Assembly (NCBI RefSeq): GCF_036898095.1
Contig: NC_090730.1
Coordinates: 22,647,666-22,711,665, forward strand
Source: Palaemon carinicauda
Lineage: Eukaryota; Arthropoda; Malacostraca; Decapoda; Palaemonidae
DNA: 64,000 bases
Direction: 5' to 3'
This document shows positions 9,838 to 19,782 of this stretch, piece after piece. The notes below the pieces were generated by a model, which worked only from the letters and a program-made list of their open reading frames with translations, was not told where the DNA came from and ran no database searches. Numbering within the stretch: position 1 is the first letter of the stretch; every line of letters starts with the position of its first letter. A program made the position numbers and the translations under genes.

Positions 9838-11427
9838 ATGAGTGCGATGACGAGAGATTTGATAGATTCAGGTAAACTTCTTGGTCTAGATGGCGATGAT
9901 CTCCGTGATTATGTTATTAAGAGAGAACAGGAAACGTTTGAGAGAGATGAAAGAGCAGCTGAAAGAGAAGAAAATGAAAGAAAGCGAGAAGAAAATGAAA
10001 AACAGCGTAAGCATGAGTTAGAAATGGCTCGTTTAAGACAAACTCTTCATAACAGTCGGTCAGGTAGCAGATCAGGGAGCAATTCATCTTTAAATAGTGA
10101 CACTGATAGTTTAGATATGAGTGCAGTGCTTAAACTTATACCGAAATTTGATGAGGAAGATGTTACAAAATATTTTATGTCTTTTGAAAAGTTAATGAAC
10201 AGAGTAGGCGCTCCTAAAAGACAGTGGACATTGTATTTACAATCTGTTTTAAGTGGTAAAGCACATTCTGTGTATAGTTGTTTGTCTGAGGATGAAAGTA
10301 AAGATTATGAAACTGTGAAAGAAACCGTACTTAGTGCATACAGATTGGTACCAGAGGCGTACCGTAAGAAGTTTAGAAGTTTGAAGAGAGATGATACTAG
10401 TACTTATGTAGAGTACGGAAAGAAGTTAGAAAGGTCGTTTTGTGATTGGTTGACTTCCGCTGAAGTCGATAATTTTGAAGATCTCAAGAACTTAGTTTTG
10501 TTAGAAAGTTTCAAAGATAACATATCTCCAGACATCAAATTATATATAGAAGATAGGCTGTGTATTGATTTTAGAAAAGTGAATAGTGTTACGAAACAAA
10601 GTAATTTTCCTCTCCCCAGGATAGAAGATTGTTTAGATAAAATAGGAAATGCTAAGTTTATTTCTAAACTTGATTTGGCCAAAGGTTATTGGCAAGTACC
10701 TTTAAGTAGTCGAGCACAGAAAATATCTGCTTTCATAACACCTTTCGGTAGTTATGAACCCAAAGTTATGGCTTTTGGTCTACGAAATGCAGCGAGTACT
10801 TTTCAAAGATTAATGAATAGAGTTTTAAATGGAATTGATAACTGTGTTGTGTATTTGGATGATCTTGTAATATTTTCAGATACGTGGGAGCAACATTTAC
10901 GCATTTTAGCTAAAGTATTGTCAGCACTTGAAACAGCAAAATATGAATTCGGAAAAACCTCGATCACATATTTGGGTCATAAGGTAGGTCTAGGTAAGAT
11001 TTGTCCAAAGGATGGGAACATAGAAGCTATCATCAACTTCCCAATTCCTACCAGTAAAAAACAGGCAATGAGGTTCATCGGAATGATTTCATATTTCCGC
11101 CGATTTGTTCCTAATTTTTCAGAAATAAGTGCTCCAATTACTAATCTTTTCAAGAAAGGACGAAGTTTTGTATTTGATAATGAATGTATCGAAGCTTTCA
11201 ATAAGTTAAAGGCCATAATGATTCACGAGCCCGTACTAATGTTGCCCGATTTTAGCAAGGAATTTAATTTAGCGATAGATGCAAGTGACATTGGAATAGG
11301 GGGAGTTCTGTTGCAAGAAGTGAATGGGATCAAGCACCCTGTGGCTTATTATTCGAAGAAGTTAAATAAAGCACAGCAGAACTATTCAACTATTGAGAAG
11401 GAATTGTTTAGTTTAGTATCAACCTAA
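9838..11427 (+). pseudogene. gag-pol: Gag fused in frame to reverse transcriptase, element C
   Basis: A 529-codon frame starts at ATG 9838. Residues 1-90 are a charged, Glu/Arg-rich coiled coil. Residues about 95-235 resemble a Gypsy capsid domain. At about 10555 the frame passes directly into RT at CIDFRKVN, so the gag end, zinc knuckle, protease and RT fingers have been removed without changing frame. RT motifs follow: FISKLDLAKGYWQVPL, AFGLRNAASTFQRLM, the catalytic VVYLDDLVIFS near residue 340, and the connection domain. RNase H starts with LAIDASDIGIGGVL and stops at TAA 11425-11427. The deletion removes the first catalytic Asp region only in part (KLDLAKGY is still present). The protein is unlikely to be active because the fingers domain is incomplete. 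Confidence 0.85.
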
Positions 11428-11637
11428 CAACATTTTGAGATTTATGTACATAGTGGTCATGTTTTAACTGTGTATACTGATCACAATCCATTAGTCTACT
11501 TAGATAGGTTTAAGAATAAGAATAAACGTCTCATGCGTTGGAGTTTGGAATTACAAGACTATGATTTAAAGATAGTTCATATAAAGGGAAAGAATAATGT
11601 AATAGCCGACAGTCTTTCTAGAGACTTTTCAGAATGA
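11428..11637 (+). pseudogene. pol: RNase H C-terminal part after a stop, element C
   Basis: The same frame continues past the TAA at 11425-11427 and encodes the rest of RNase [14 protein letters not shown], a [18 protein letters not shown] block, then TGA at 11635-11637. The usual integrase is absent. About 200 bases of AT-rich DNA with a polypurine tract (TTTTAGGGGGACG, about 11827-11838) lead to the 3' LTR. Confidence 0.8.
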
Positions 11638-11838
11638 TATGGACGTTTGTTTCCTTTCTGTTTTTGTGTTTTTCTTCTATCAACACGTAAGAGTGTGTTT
11701 TGCTTTTGGTTACATGATACGAGAGTAATGAAGTAATTGTCTCTCAGTTTAGGGATAAGAGATTTTCTCCTTTGATAGCTTTGTTTAAAAAAAAGATAAA
11801 ATCAGTAGATTTTCTTTTTTTTTTCTTTTAGGGGGACG

Positions 11839-12761
11839 TGTCATGGGTAGATAGAATAATATAGGAAAGAATGTTAAAACACGTGATTTTTCTACTCTTA
11901 GAGAAGCAGAGAGAGAGAGAGAGAGAGAGAGATAAGGTCCCGCTATTGTTTATTGAAGCTGCCATCGTCAAGTTATGTGCCTAGGTTGGAGGTCTTTGAG
12001 CACAACGAGCCCCTGTCTATAGAGGACCAAGGAACCCATAAGAGAAGATTAAGTGTGTTTGTCGCCGAAGAGAAGTACATTAGCCGAAGGAGTCAACTTT
12101 ATGAAATTTGATTACACCAGCAGAGCGTTCGTCTAGGTGTTATCAGCGGTTTCAAGGAACACCAATGAGGATGAAGAAACGAGAAAATTTCCTTATATGG
12201 ACCTGTCCATAGTTAACCCCTCCCATACAGGGATATATAAACTTCCACGCGATCAAGAAAAGAGGAGAGTACGAAAAAGAGACGAGGAAGAAACCCAAGA
12301 AAAGAGAGAGAGAGGGCGAACCAGCTGAGCGAAGGAGAGAAGGCGTAAGGACGAGAATGCAGACGTAACCAGCTTTGTCCGAGATGTCCTAACGAGTTGC
12401 CTCCCGCCCTCATTACCCCCGACGAGCCGCCAGACCTGAAAACATCTCCGTTCCTGCCAACCGTCGAGAGCTGCTGCGAAGAGTAGTATATTCTTTTTGT
12501 ATTATTTATCTACCATCTTGACTGTTCCCCTATTTTGCTGGAGTGTAGTTTAATCAAATGATTCTCTTTGTTTAGTTCAGTGCTTCCTAAGTACTCAATC
12601 AAGAAACATTCACCTTTGTCTAGTTGTAAATAAAATTATGTTTTCTTTTGCGAGTTTTCTTTCTATATTTCCTACTGTCTCTAATTGGTTGTAGTTGAAA
12701 TGTCCCCATTTCATTAATTAATTCAACAGAATCTGGTTCGATCCCCACGAGGATCGTAACA
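11839..12761 (+). repeat. 3' LTR of element C
   Basis: This 923-bp LTR appears identical to 8847-9767 except for a 2-bp longer (GA)n run. It is followed by the ACTCA target duplication. Confidence 0.95.
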
Positions 12762-14416
12762 ACTCATCATTCGCAAAATTTCAGTTAATGTTCTTACAGT
12801 CCTTTCAGCCAACCCATTCGCACTTGGCATATAAGGAGTCGAATACACATGTTCAATACCCCATTCTCTTAACATCTGCTCAAACTCCCATCCAACAAAC
12901 TCAGGGCCATTATCACTTAACATTCTCACAGGCTTACACACACACACATCGGCAACATCACTTGACCAACCATTCTTGCAACAGTCTCGCTCCGTTTATC
13001 CTTGATGGGTATTGCATAGGTAAATTTACTCATGCGATCAACCATAACAATCATTCCCACATGTCTTCTCGCAGTCACAGGCAACGAAGCACAATCAATC
13101 ACAAACATCTCAAATGGTTCTTTCATACGTAATCTCAAAACAGGCGGATTAGCATGCACTCTCTGATACTTCCCTTTCTGGCAATCTTCACACGTAGTCG
13201 CTACATCCTTACATATCTGACTCAACCCAGGTGTAAACAATCTCTCACGCATGCATTCCCATAATTTATTCTTACCCATATGCCCATATCTGTCATGCAC
13301 TAACATACACATACTTACTGCTGCATGCATTGGAAACACAGGAACATATATATCTTCATCCATTCCTTTATGTAGAAAATAAACAATATTCTTACACACA
13401 ATAAGTCTCTTACTAACTTTCTTATACACCTCTAAATCAGACGACCATTCTTCTACCTCAATACTATTCAACATACATTCACGTAACCTTTTAATTTCCT
13501 CACATTCATCTTGCATTTCTTCCACCTCCTCTTTAGTCAGTAGATCATCCTCACTCCTCGTAATATCAACCATGCCAACAAAATTCGCCATAAATACACT
13601 ATTATCTTCTATCACAACTACTTCACATCCATTTTTCAGAAGCAAACCACTACCAATATCAACTGATAAATCATGCAATCTTAAAAAGTCAATTCCTATC
13701 AAAAAACAACTAGGCATCTCATTCTCTCCCATTACAATAAAATTATGTTCCACCTCCATACTTCCCAGTTTTACTTTCAAACGCACTTCTTCCCAAACTA
13801 GCAAACTTCCTTTACCTATCCCATGAATTCTCACACTCGTACACTGCCTTTTCACTTCCCAATTGTACCGTTCTATTTCCTTAATAACAGACATATTCAC
13901 TAATGACACTTGCGCACCTGTATCAATTAAACTACAGTATTCATTGTCATTTATACCCACATACGTCATCATTCTTCCTTTTACACCATGCATACAAATG
14001 TTTACTCTCCTATCAATAGGGTCATCCTTATCACACCCATAGTCATCTTTGCTATCTTCCATGCTCATACCACTCGGATTCAAGTCACTCAGACAATCCT
14101 CTTTCTTACTCAACAACTTGCAACATCTTTCATTACATTGTAACCTCAATATATACTCCCTTTCAATCTCTTTATTTGCTCGGTACTGCATCGGATGGTT
14201 CCACCCAAAATACAAATAAACAGTGACACCATATAACATACTTACTACCAACAATACTTTTGATAACAATTCACCCTCAAGCATACTATCCTCCTCCTTA
14301 TATGCCATTTCTTTCGATACTTCATTCCTAACACTCATTCTAAGCTCATCTATACTAGCAGGTATATCCTTATTTAAACCCTTCAATTTAACCTTATTTA
14401 ACCCACCCAAATACAT
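12762..14416 (-). pseudogene. pol: Retropepsin and integrase part of pol, element B
   Basis: The frame begins at ATG 14414-14416 and overlaps the RNase H frame by 19 bases. In order it encodes a short Lys-rich lead; a hydrophobic span at residues about 51-72 that could cross a membrane; a retropepsin with active-site LIDTGAQVSL near residue 164 (about 13926) and the partner motif FLIGIDFLRLHD near residue 238; a long acidic spacer; the integrase zinc motif (H...H, CEDCQKGKYQ at about 13165-13200); and the first catalytic Asp (FVIDCASLP). The frame is lost in a GT microsatellite at 12934-12947. The second Asp (LSDNGPEFVG) and the Glu region (ANGLAERTVRTL) are in a neighbouring frame down to the C insertion at 12762. 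The protease position after RNase H is unusual, because Gypsy Pol is normally PR-RT-RH-IN. Confidence 0.85.
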
Positions 14417-15098
14417 TTATACACCATGTCATCCCCTTCAAAACTTTGTACCACCATTAAATCTTCCGGCAACCTTTCAAAATTACTATCATTCTCGCTA
14501 CTCTCTTCTATCTTACCATGCATTCTTGACATCGCATCTGCTATCACGTTCTTACTTCCAGGTACATATTCTAGCTTAAAGTCAAATTCATTCAAATCCT
14601 CTATTGTCCTCGCAACTCTAGCATTCACAGACTCTTTCCTAATCATGTACACTAGGGGCTGATGGTCAGTACGCACAATAAATTTCACACCATACAAAAA
14701 TACCTTCAACGCTTTCACGCAAAACCTTATCGCAGCCAACTCCCTTTCAATCGTGGAATACCTTCGCTCAGCCTTATTAAATGCTTTACTTACATACGCT
14801 ATCACTCTCAACTGTTCATCTCCGTTTATTCTTTGCATTTGAACCAAGCAACCGCCCATACTAATCCCACTAGCATCCGTATATAACTCTAGCATACTCG
14901 CATGTTCACTATAATCGGGAAAAGACAAAGTGACGTCTCTCGCAGCCTCTTCTTTCAAGTTTTCAAATGCTTCAATCATACGCTCATCCCATTTCAGTCT
15001 CGTACTATTTCTCCTACCTGTCCACTCATTCAAAGGCTTCCCTATTCCCGAACAATCTCTGACAAACTTCCGACCAAATTCAATTAACCCAAGAAACC
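14398..15098 (-). pseudogene. pol: RT end and RNase H, element B
   Basis: The open frame enters at the rearrangement breakpoint near 15098 with FLGLIEFGRKFVRDC, the RT connection region. It then encodes RNase H: LYTDASGISMGGCLVQ (first Asp), the Glu in YSTIERELAAIRF, FIVRTDHQPLVYM (Asp) and VPGSKNVIADAMSR. It ends in TAA at 14398-14400, overlapping the next frame by 19 bases. RT fingers and palm, and everything upstream, are missing. Confidence 0.85.
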
Positions 15099-15893
15099 CA
15101 CACTTAGCATTACAATCTTAACTTACTATATATAGAAAACACATTCAAATAAACCCATGAAAAACAAAACTTAAAGCTAAAAATTCCCTTCAACTCCAAA
15201 TATAAACGCAATTAATATATATATTTCTGAGTGGACACCTTCGTCCACCCAAGGGCCAACAGTCTTTAATTGCCCCAAACTACAACTTTGTAGCAACCGC
15301 AACACTGACAAATATCAACACAACTGCATTAATTGATTTGGGTCGTGAGTGTTGCAATCATAATCATCATCATCATACGTAATCTTGTTAAACAGGCCAG
15401 GTCATCAATGCTTGGGCAATCCAAATGAGTAGTCTAACACAATCAATTACAGGCCAGGTCATCAACAGTCGTGGTCCAAAACAGCAGTCCAAACAAAATC
15501 CTTTATCACAGGCCTGGTCAGCAACAATAAGTCAACTTTCAAAAAAATAACTCTCCAAAGGAGGAATCACGGCCTGCCAAAATAAAAAAGAAAAACACTT
15601 ACGAACACTTCTAGCTAACTGAACTATCGCACTATAATCAAAGATAAATAATAAATTGTTCCTATCACTCACAAACACGACAAGCAAAGATAAACAAAAC
15701 TGTACTTACTTTTCAAATGAATCAACACTTCCACGCTGGTCAGAAAAATATAAATATAATCCAGCTCTCACACAACTGCCTTATGCTGCAGTCAAATAAA
15801 AAAAGCATTCGCTCCGAAACATTCACCACTGTCGTAACCTAACTAAAAAATGTAAACAAACAATCTCATTTGTACCAACAGTCTTTCTCACCA
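15099..15893 (-). repeat. Internal LTR fragment in element B
   Basis: This segment matches the middle of the B LTR (equivalent to about 6802-7594) in the same orientation as the full LTR that follows it at 15900. It stands where PBS, gag, and the start of pol should be. Its junction with the 5' LTR keeps only the TGG that begins a primer binding site. Confidence 0.85.
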
Positions 15894-15899
15894 AAATAA

Positions 15900-16951
15900 T
15901 GTGGCGGGATGTAAAAAAAAAACAAGCCCCACACCCTGAATCACACCTACTGACAATGGTCCCACAACACAAACTTTCCCCTTACTTTATCAACTGGACT
16001 CTTGGACAAAAGGATAAACAAAACAAAACATAACCTTAAAACTATATTTATTGATACCAAAACAATCACTTAATACTAAAAAAATCACCAACCATATTCC
16101 ATAACCAAAAAAAATCACACTTAGCACTACAATCTTAACTTACTATATATAGAAAACACATTCAAATAAACCCATGAAAAACAAAACTTAAAGCTAAAAA
16201 TTCCCTTCAACTCCAAATATAAACGCAATTAATATATATATTTCTGAGTGGACACCTTCGTCCACCCAAGGGCCAACAGTCTTTAATTGCCCCAAACTAC
16301 AACTTTGTAGCAACCGCAACACTGACAAATATCAACACAACTGCATTAATTGATTTGGGTCGTGAGTGTTGCAATCATAATCATCATCATCATACGTAAT
16401 CTTGTTAAACAGGCCAGGTCATCAACGCTTGGGCAATCCAAATGAGCAGTCTAACACAATCAATTACAGGCCAGGTCATCAACAATCGTGGTCCAAAACA
16501 GCAGTCCAAACAAAATCCTTTATCACAGGCCTGGTCAGCAACAATAAGTCAACTTTCAAAAAAATAACTCTCCAAAGGAGGAATCACGGCCTGCCAAAAT
16601 AAAAAAGAAAAACACTTACGAACACTTCTAGCTAACTGAACTATCGCACTATAATCAAAGATAAATAATAAATTGTTCCTATCACTCACAAACACGACAA
16701 GCAAAGATAAACAAAACTGTACTTACTTTTTAAATGAATCAACACTTCCACGCTGGTCAGAAAAATATAAATATAATCCAGCTCTCACACAACTGCCTTA
16801 TGCTGCAGTCAAATAAAAAAAGCATTCGCTCCGAAACATTCACCACTGTCGTAACCTAACTAAAAAATGTAAACAAACAATCTCATTTGTACCAACAGTC
16901 TTTCTCACCACAAACGATCGTTAACCTAACTACTTTCGCTCGCTAACACAA

Positions 16952-17028
<77 letters not shown>

Positions 17029-17088
17029 CTCTCTCTCAGGATTTGGCAAAACCAAAAATAAAATAAAACAAAAAATAAATCCTCCACA
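15900..17088 (-). repeat. 5' LTR of element B
   Basis: This 1189-bp LTR is the partner of 6588-7763, with a long (CT)n tract at about 16954-17038. It is followed by the GTAC duplication at 17089-17092. Confidence 0.9.
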
Positions 17089-17092
17089 GTAC

Positions 17093-17857
17093 GAGAGCTG
17101 AGGATTAATTTGAGATTGAGAAGTAACCTGATCAAATCCTTATTGAGGAAATGAGTTGGAAGATATTGGCATCTGGTAATATTTCTCTGTGTGAGGATTT
17201 CCATGTCCTAGTCCAGTCTCAGAGCGTGGGAAGATCTAAGTCGTGGAAGATTCCAGATGTTGAAAGGTATCGGGTGGGAGTACCGGTATGAAACAGATAA
17301 CAGTTGATATTTGATCTCGTTTCCTTTTGACGGGAAAGTAATGATTACCCAAATAACAAGTGCAAATTCTGATAGCATGATTACCAATCACATGGTTCTC
17401 GATCATAGGGCGCCATTGATCCTTGGGAAACAACGTTTGTGGAGAAAATAAGGAAGGAATCTTGCCTTGAGGGGAGAGAACACAATCGGAATATTCCCAC
17501 AAAGTTGAAATATAAATGGACGATGAGGAAATCTTGGTGCTCGTAATGGGAAGATCTCATATCCCGTACAAGCATTGAGAATAAACTTGTTTCTTTTTCA
17601 CCAGTATTGTATACAGGAAAAGCTGGAACAAAGCAAATGTCAGAAGTTCTGTAACTAGAAAGCTACTGAAGAACAGGCTCGTGATATCCAATCGTGAGGT
17701 GTCTGACAAGGCCATAAAAGACGGATCCCATAGCGACTTTGAAATAATGGATGGTTTGTGTCTAGGAAAGCTTTGTTGGTTGTATGTTATGAAACACACT
17801 ATTATTTTTTTTATTTTGAATATCCCTCTGTGCCCCCAAAAATGCCTTAATCTGTTA
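17093..17857. other. Unclassified interval between B and D
   Basis: No frame here has protein-like character, and I see no terminal repeats. The short minus-strand frames around 17236-17575 lack recognisable motifs. It is probably host intron or decayed repeat. Confidence 0.45.
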
Positions 17858-17860
17858 TTT

Positions 17861-18149
17861 CTGGGGCGACCTGTGACGGCCGGTGAAAGAAGTCCTTCTT
17901 TACACTTTTCTAATATAAATCTTCCAAATATACTGGAGAAAGATAAAAGCATGGAATGCAGAGGTTACTACCCTCGCGCGATCACCTTGTGGGTGTCGTG
18001 TATACAACCGGGGCGTGTGAAAACCACTATTCACAGGCTGTCTTCCATTTAGATAATCCCTTCATCAAAGGGGAGGGCCGTGACAGGCCCTAGAGAACAC
18101 AGTTGGACTACCCCACCGACACCTACCACGCGCCCTCCAGGTCATCCTC
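17861..18149 (+). repeat. Left inverted terminal repeat of D
   Basis: This repeat pairs in reverse complement with 25038-25327. It includes blocks such as GCATGGAATGCAGAGGTTAC and CACAGGCTGTCTTCCATTTA. The outermost 30 bases pair with the internal complementary region at 24880-24910. Confidence 0.9.
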
Positions 18150-19481
18150 CTGTTTTGGACTTGCCCGCTAAGTCGTAAATTGTTTTGCTCGATGTTTTCG
18201 CAAGTGATTGTCGTTAATTCAACATGACTGACGCTGCTACTTCACCTTTACCAATGTTAAGTACCATAGTTTGTTTTGACAGTTTATTTCAGTACCGGGC
18301 ATTAGTGTTCTTTTTCCAATAATGTGGATTTTAGTTTGGGAAGCGGTTGGCCTGCCTCGGTATTGGCAGCCATTTTGGTTTTGTTCGCTTCGTTAGTTTT
18401 TCAAGTTAATATTGCCCATCTGGTACTCTGTCATCTAGGTTATATCACTTACGTTTCATGACCAAATTTATTATCATTATTTATTATTGTTTTTACTATG
18501 GTAATTATTTGCTAGCAAGTCCAATTTGGACCAACGAAGAATATCGATCTAGTCTTTGTTATAGTTATGTACACGCCTCAGGAAGGTGCTCGTTTTAGAC
18601 TCTATCTTTATGTTTATTTGTTATGTTGTCGTTATTCTTCGTTCTTGGTTATTACAATTTTATCATTCTTATCATATTATTGTGTGATTTTGGTTCTTTA
18701 TTATGTAACCATGAGAGCGTGAGCATAGAGTGCTCGTTTTCTGTTACTACAGTTACGAGTTACCCTTTCTCTCGTTTTATTTATTAAGCTCGCGTAGGGG
18801 AGGTGGATTTCCCTTTTTCCGTTTTATACGATCACGCGTTATTCCTGCCTCCTCTTCTTCTCCGGGTTGATGATATTACGCTTGATGATATTCACGTTTT
18901 ATTGATGTGGTTACTGTTAATATAGCTAGCACTATTAATAGGTTTCGTTAGTGTATGAGTCATTATTTTGGGATCGCTTTATGCCGACACCCGTAGCTCC
19001 GCCTTGAGTTATACTCCGCTATAATGGATACTCATTGGGTGAGAAGTAGTCAGATATTTGGAGTGCAACGGTGAAATCCGGCACTCAGACTCCGGCTGCG
19101 GCCTTTTGCACACGTACCTTTGTCATGATTAATCACAATTACATTATTATGGTCCTTTCTGGCTTCACTGGAGATAACACAGACGTTCAGCATTGAGGTT
19201 AATATTATCTTACCGCTGAGGTTCGCGATATCACGATGACAGACCTTTGTCACCAGATCTCCAGTACAAACAGAGATCAATCAGGCGATCAGAACCGGAG
19301 TTAACAATTTTTTACCGATGAGGTTTATAGTTACATGTTTCATGGTTACTGGTTGTTAATATATTAATTTGTTAGCTAACATATTACTCACACATAATTA
19401 AATTTATTTGTTTCTGTTGATTCATCTGTTCACTGACCAGAGTCTCAAGAAACATCCAGACTTATGTCTTCTTTCTTTTAC

Positions 19482-19673
19482 AGAAAGTCCCCTGCGCAGC
19501 CAAGGGCTGCTCCGCTGCCTTTACTGATCCCCTGGGCCATGATCTATGCCGGTCCCATGCACATTGCGCCATATCCTTCTCTCGGGAACCGGGACAAGCC
19601 CCCTACATGGTATGGTTCCCGGAGTCATGCACGCTCTGCTATGAGCTGTCATCCCTACTCCTGAGCGAGGATG
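19482..19673 (+). CDS. gag: Gag Cys/His-rich exon of element D
   Basis: A clear acceptor (TTCTTTCTTTTACAG) precedes 19482 and a donor (GAT then GTAAGT) follows 19673. The frame between encodes a Cys/His-rich module: VPCAAKGCSAAF, LCRSHAHC and FPESCTLCYELSSLL. It ends in phase with the next exon, whose acceptor (CACCTCTTTCAG) is at 19771-19782. The module is the probable zinc-binding N-terminus of the DIRS gag. An ATG at 18223 in the leader (MTDAATSPLP) could be the first exon, but its best donor gives a phase that does not fit, so the start is unresolved. The 18150-19481 interval would be 5' leader and intron. Confidence 0.65.
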
Positions 19674-19782
19674 TAAGTTGGTTCTAGTTTGTTCCTGTTA
19701 ATATCCTTTGCGATGAATTAATTGGTCTTTATATATTTACATCGATTATTACTTCATCATTAATCCCCTCACCTCTTTCAGG

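Larger units (their letters stand above)
8847..12761 (+). mobile_element. Element C: young, internally deleted Ty3/Gypsy element inside B
   Basis: LTRs at 8847-9767 and 11839-12761 begin TGTCATGGG and end GGATCGTAACA. The flanking 5-bp duplication ACTCA is at 8842-8846 and 12762-12766 and splits the integrase of element B. The LTRs appear identical except for one extra GA unit, which points to a recent insertion. The interior has a gag fused in frame to RT, a partial RNase H with a stop, and no zinc knuckle, protease or integrase. It cannot move without help from an intact relative. Confidence 0.95.
6588..17088 (-). mobile_element. Element B: Ty3/Gypsy retrotransposon, rearranged and interrupted by C
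   Basis: On the minus strand the LTRs are 17088-15900 (5') and 7763-6588 (3'), flanked by the duplication GTAC at 6584-6587 and 17089-17092. LTR ends and ORF3 show it is of the same family as element A. The 5' internal part (PBS, gag and N-terminal RT) is missing and replaced by an LTR fragment at 15099-15893. What remains, in coding order, is the RT end and RNase H, a retropepsin domain, integrase (split by element C) and ORF3. Several frame changes make it inactive. Confidence 0.9.

Noticed and set aside
12934..12947. Programmed frameshift in the integrase of B
   Set aside because: The frame change falls in a short GT/CA repeat and is better explained by microsatellite slippage. Other breaks show the element is dead.
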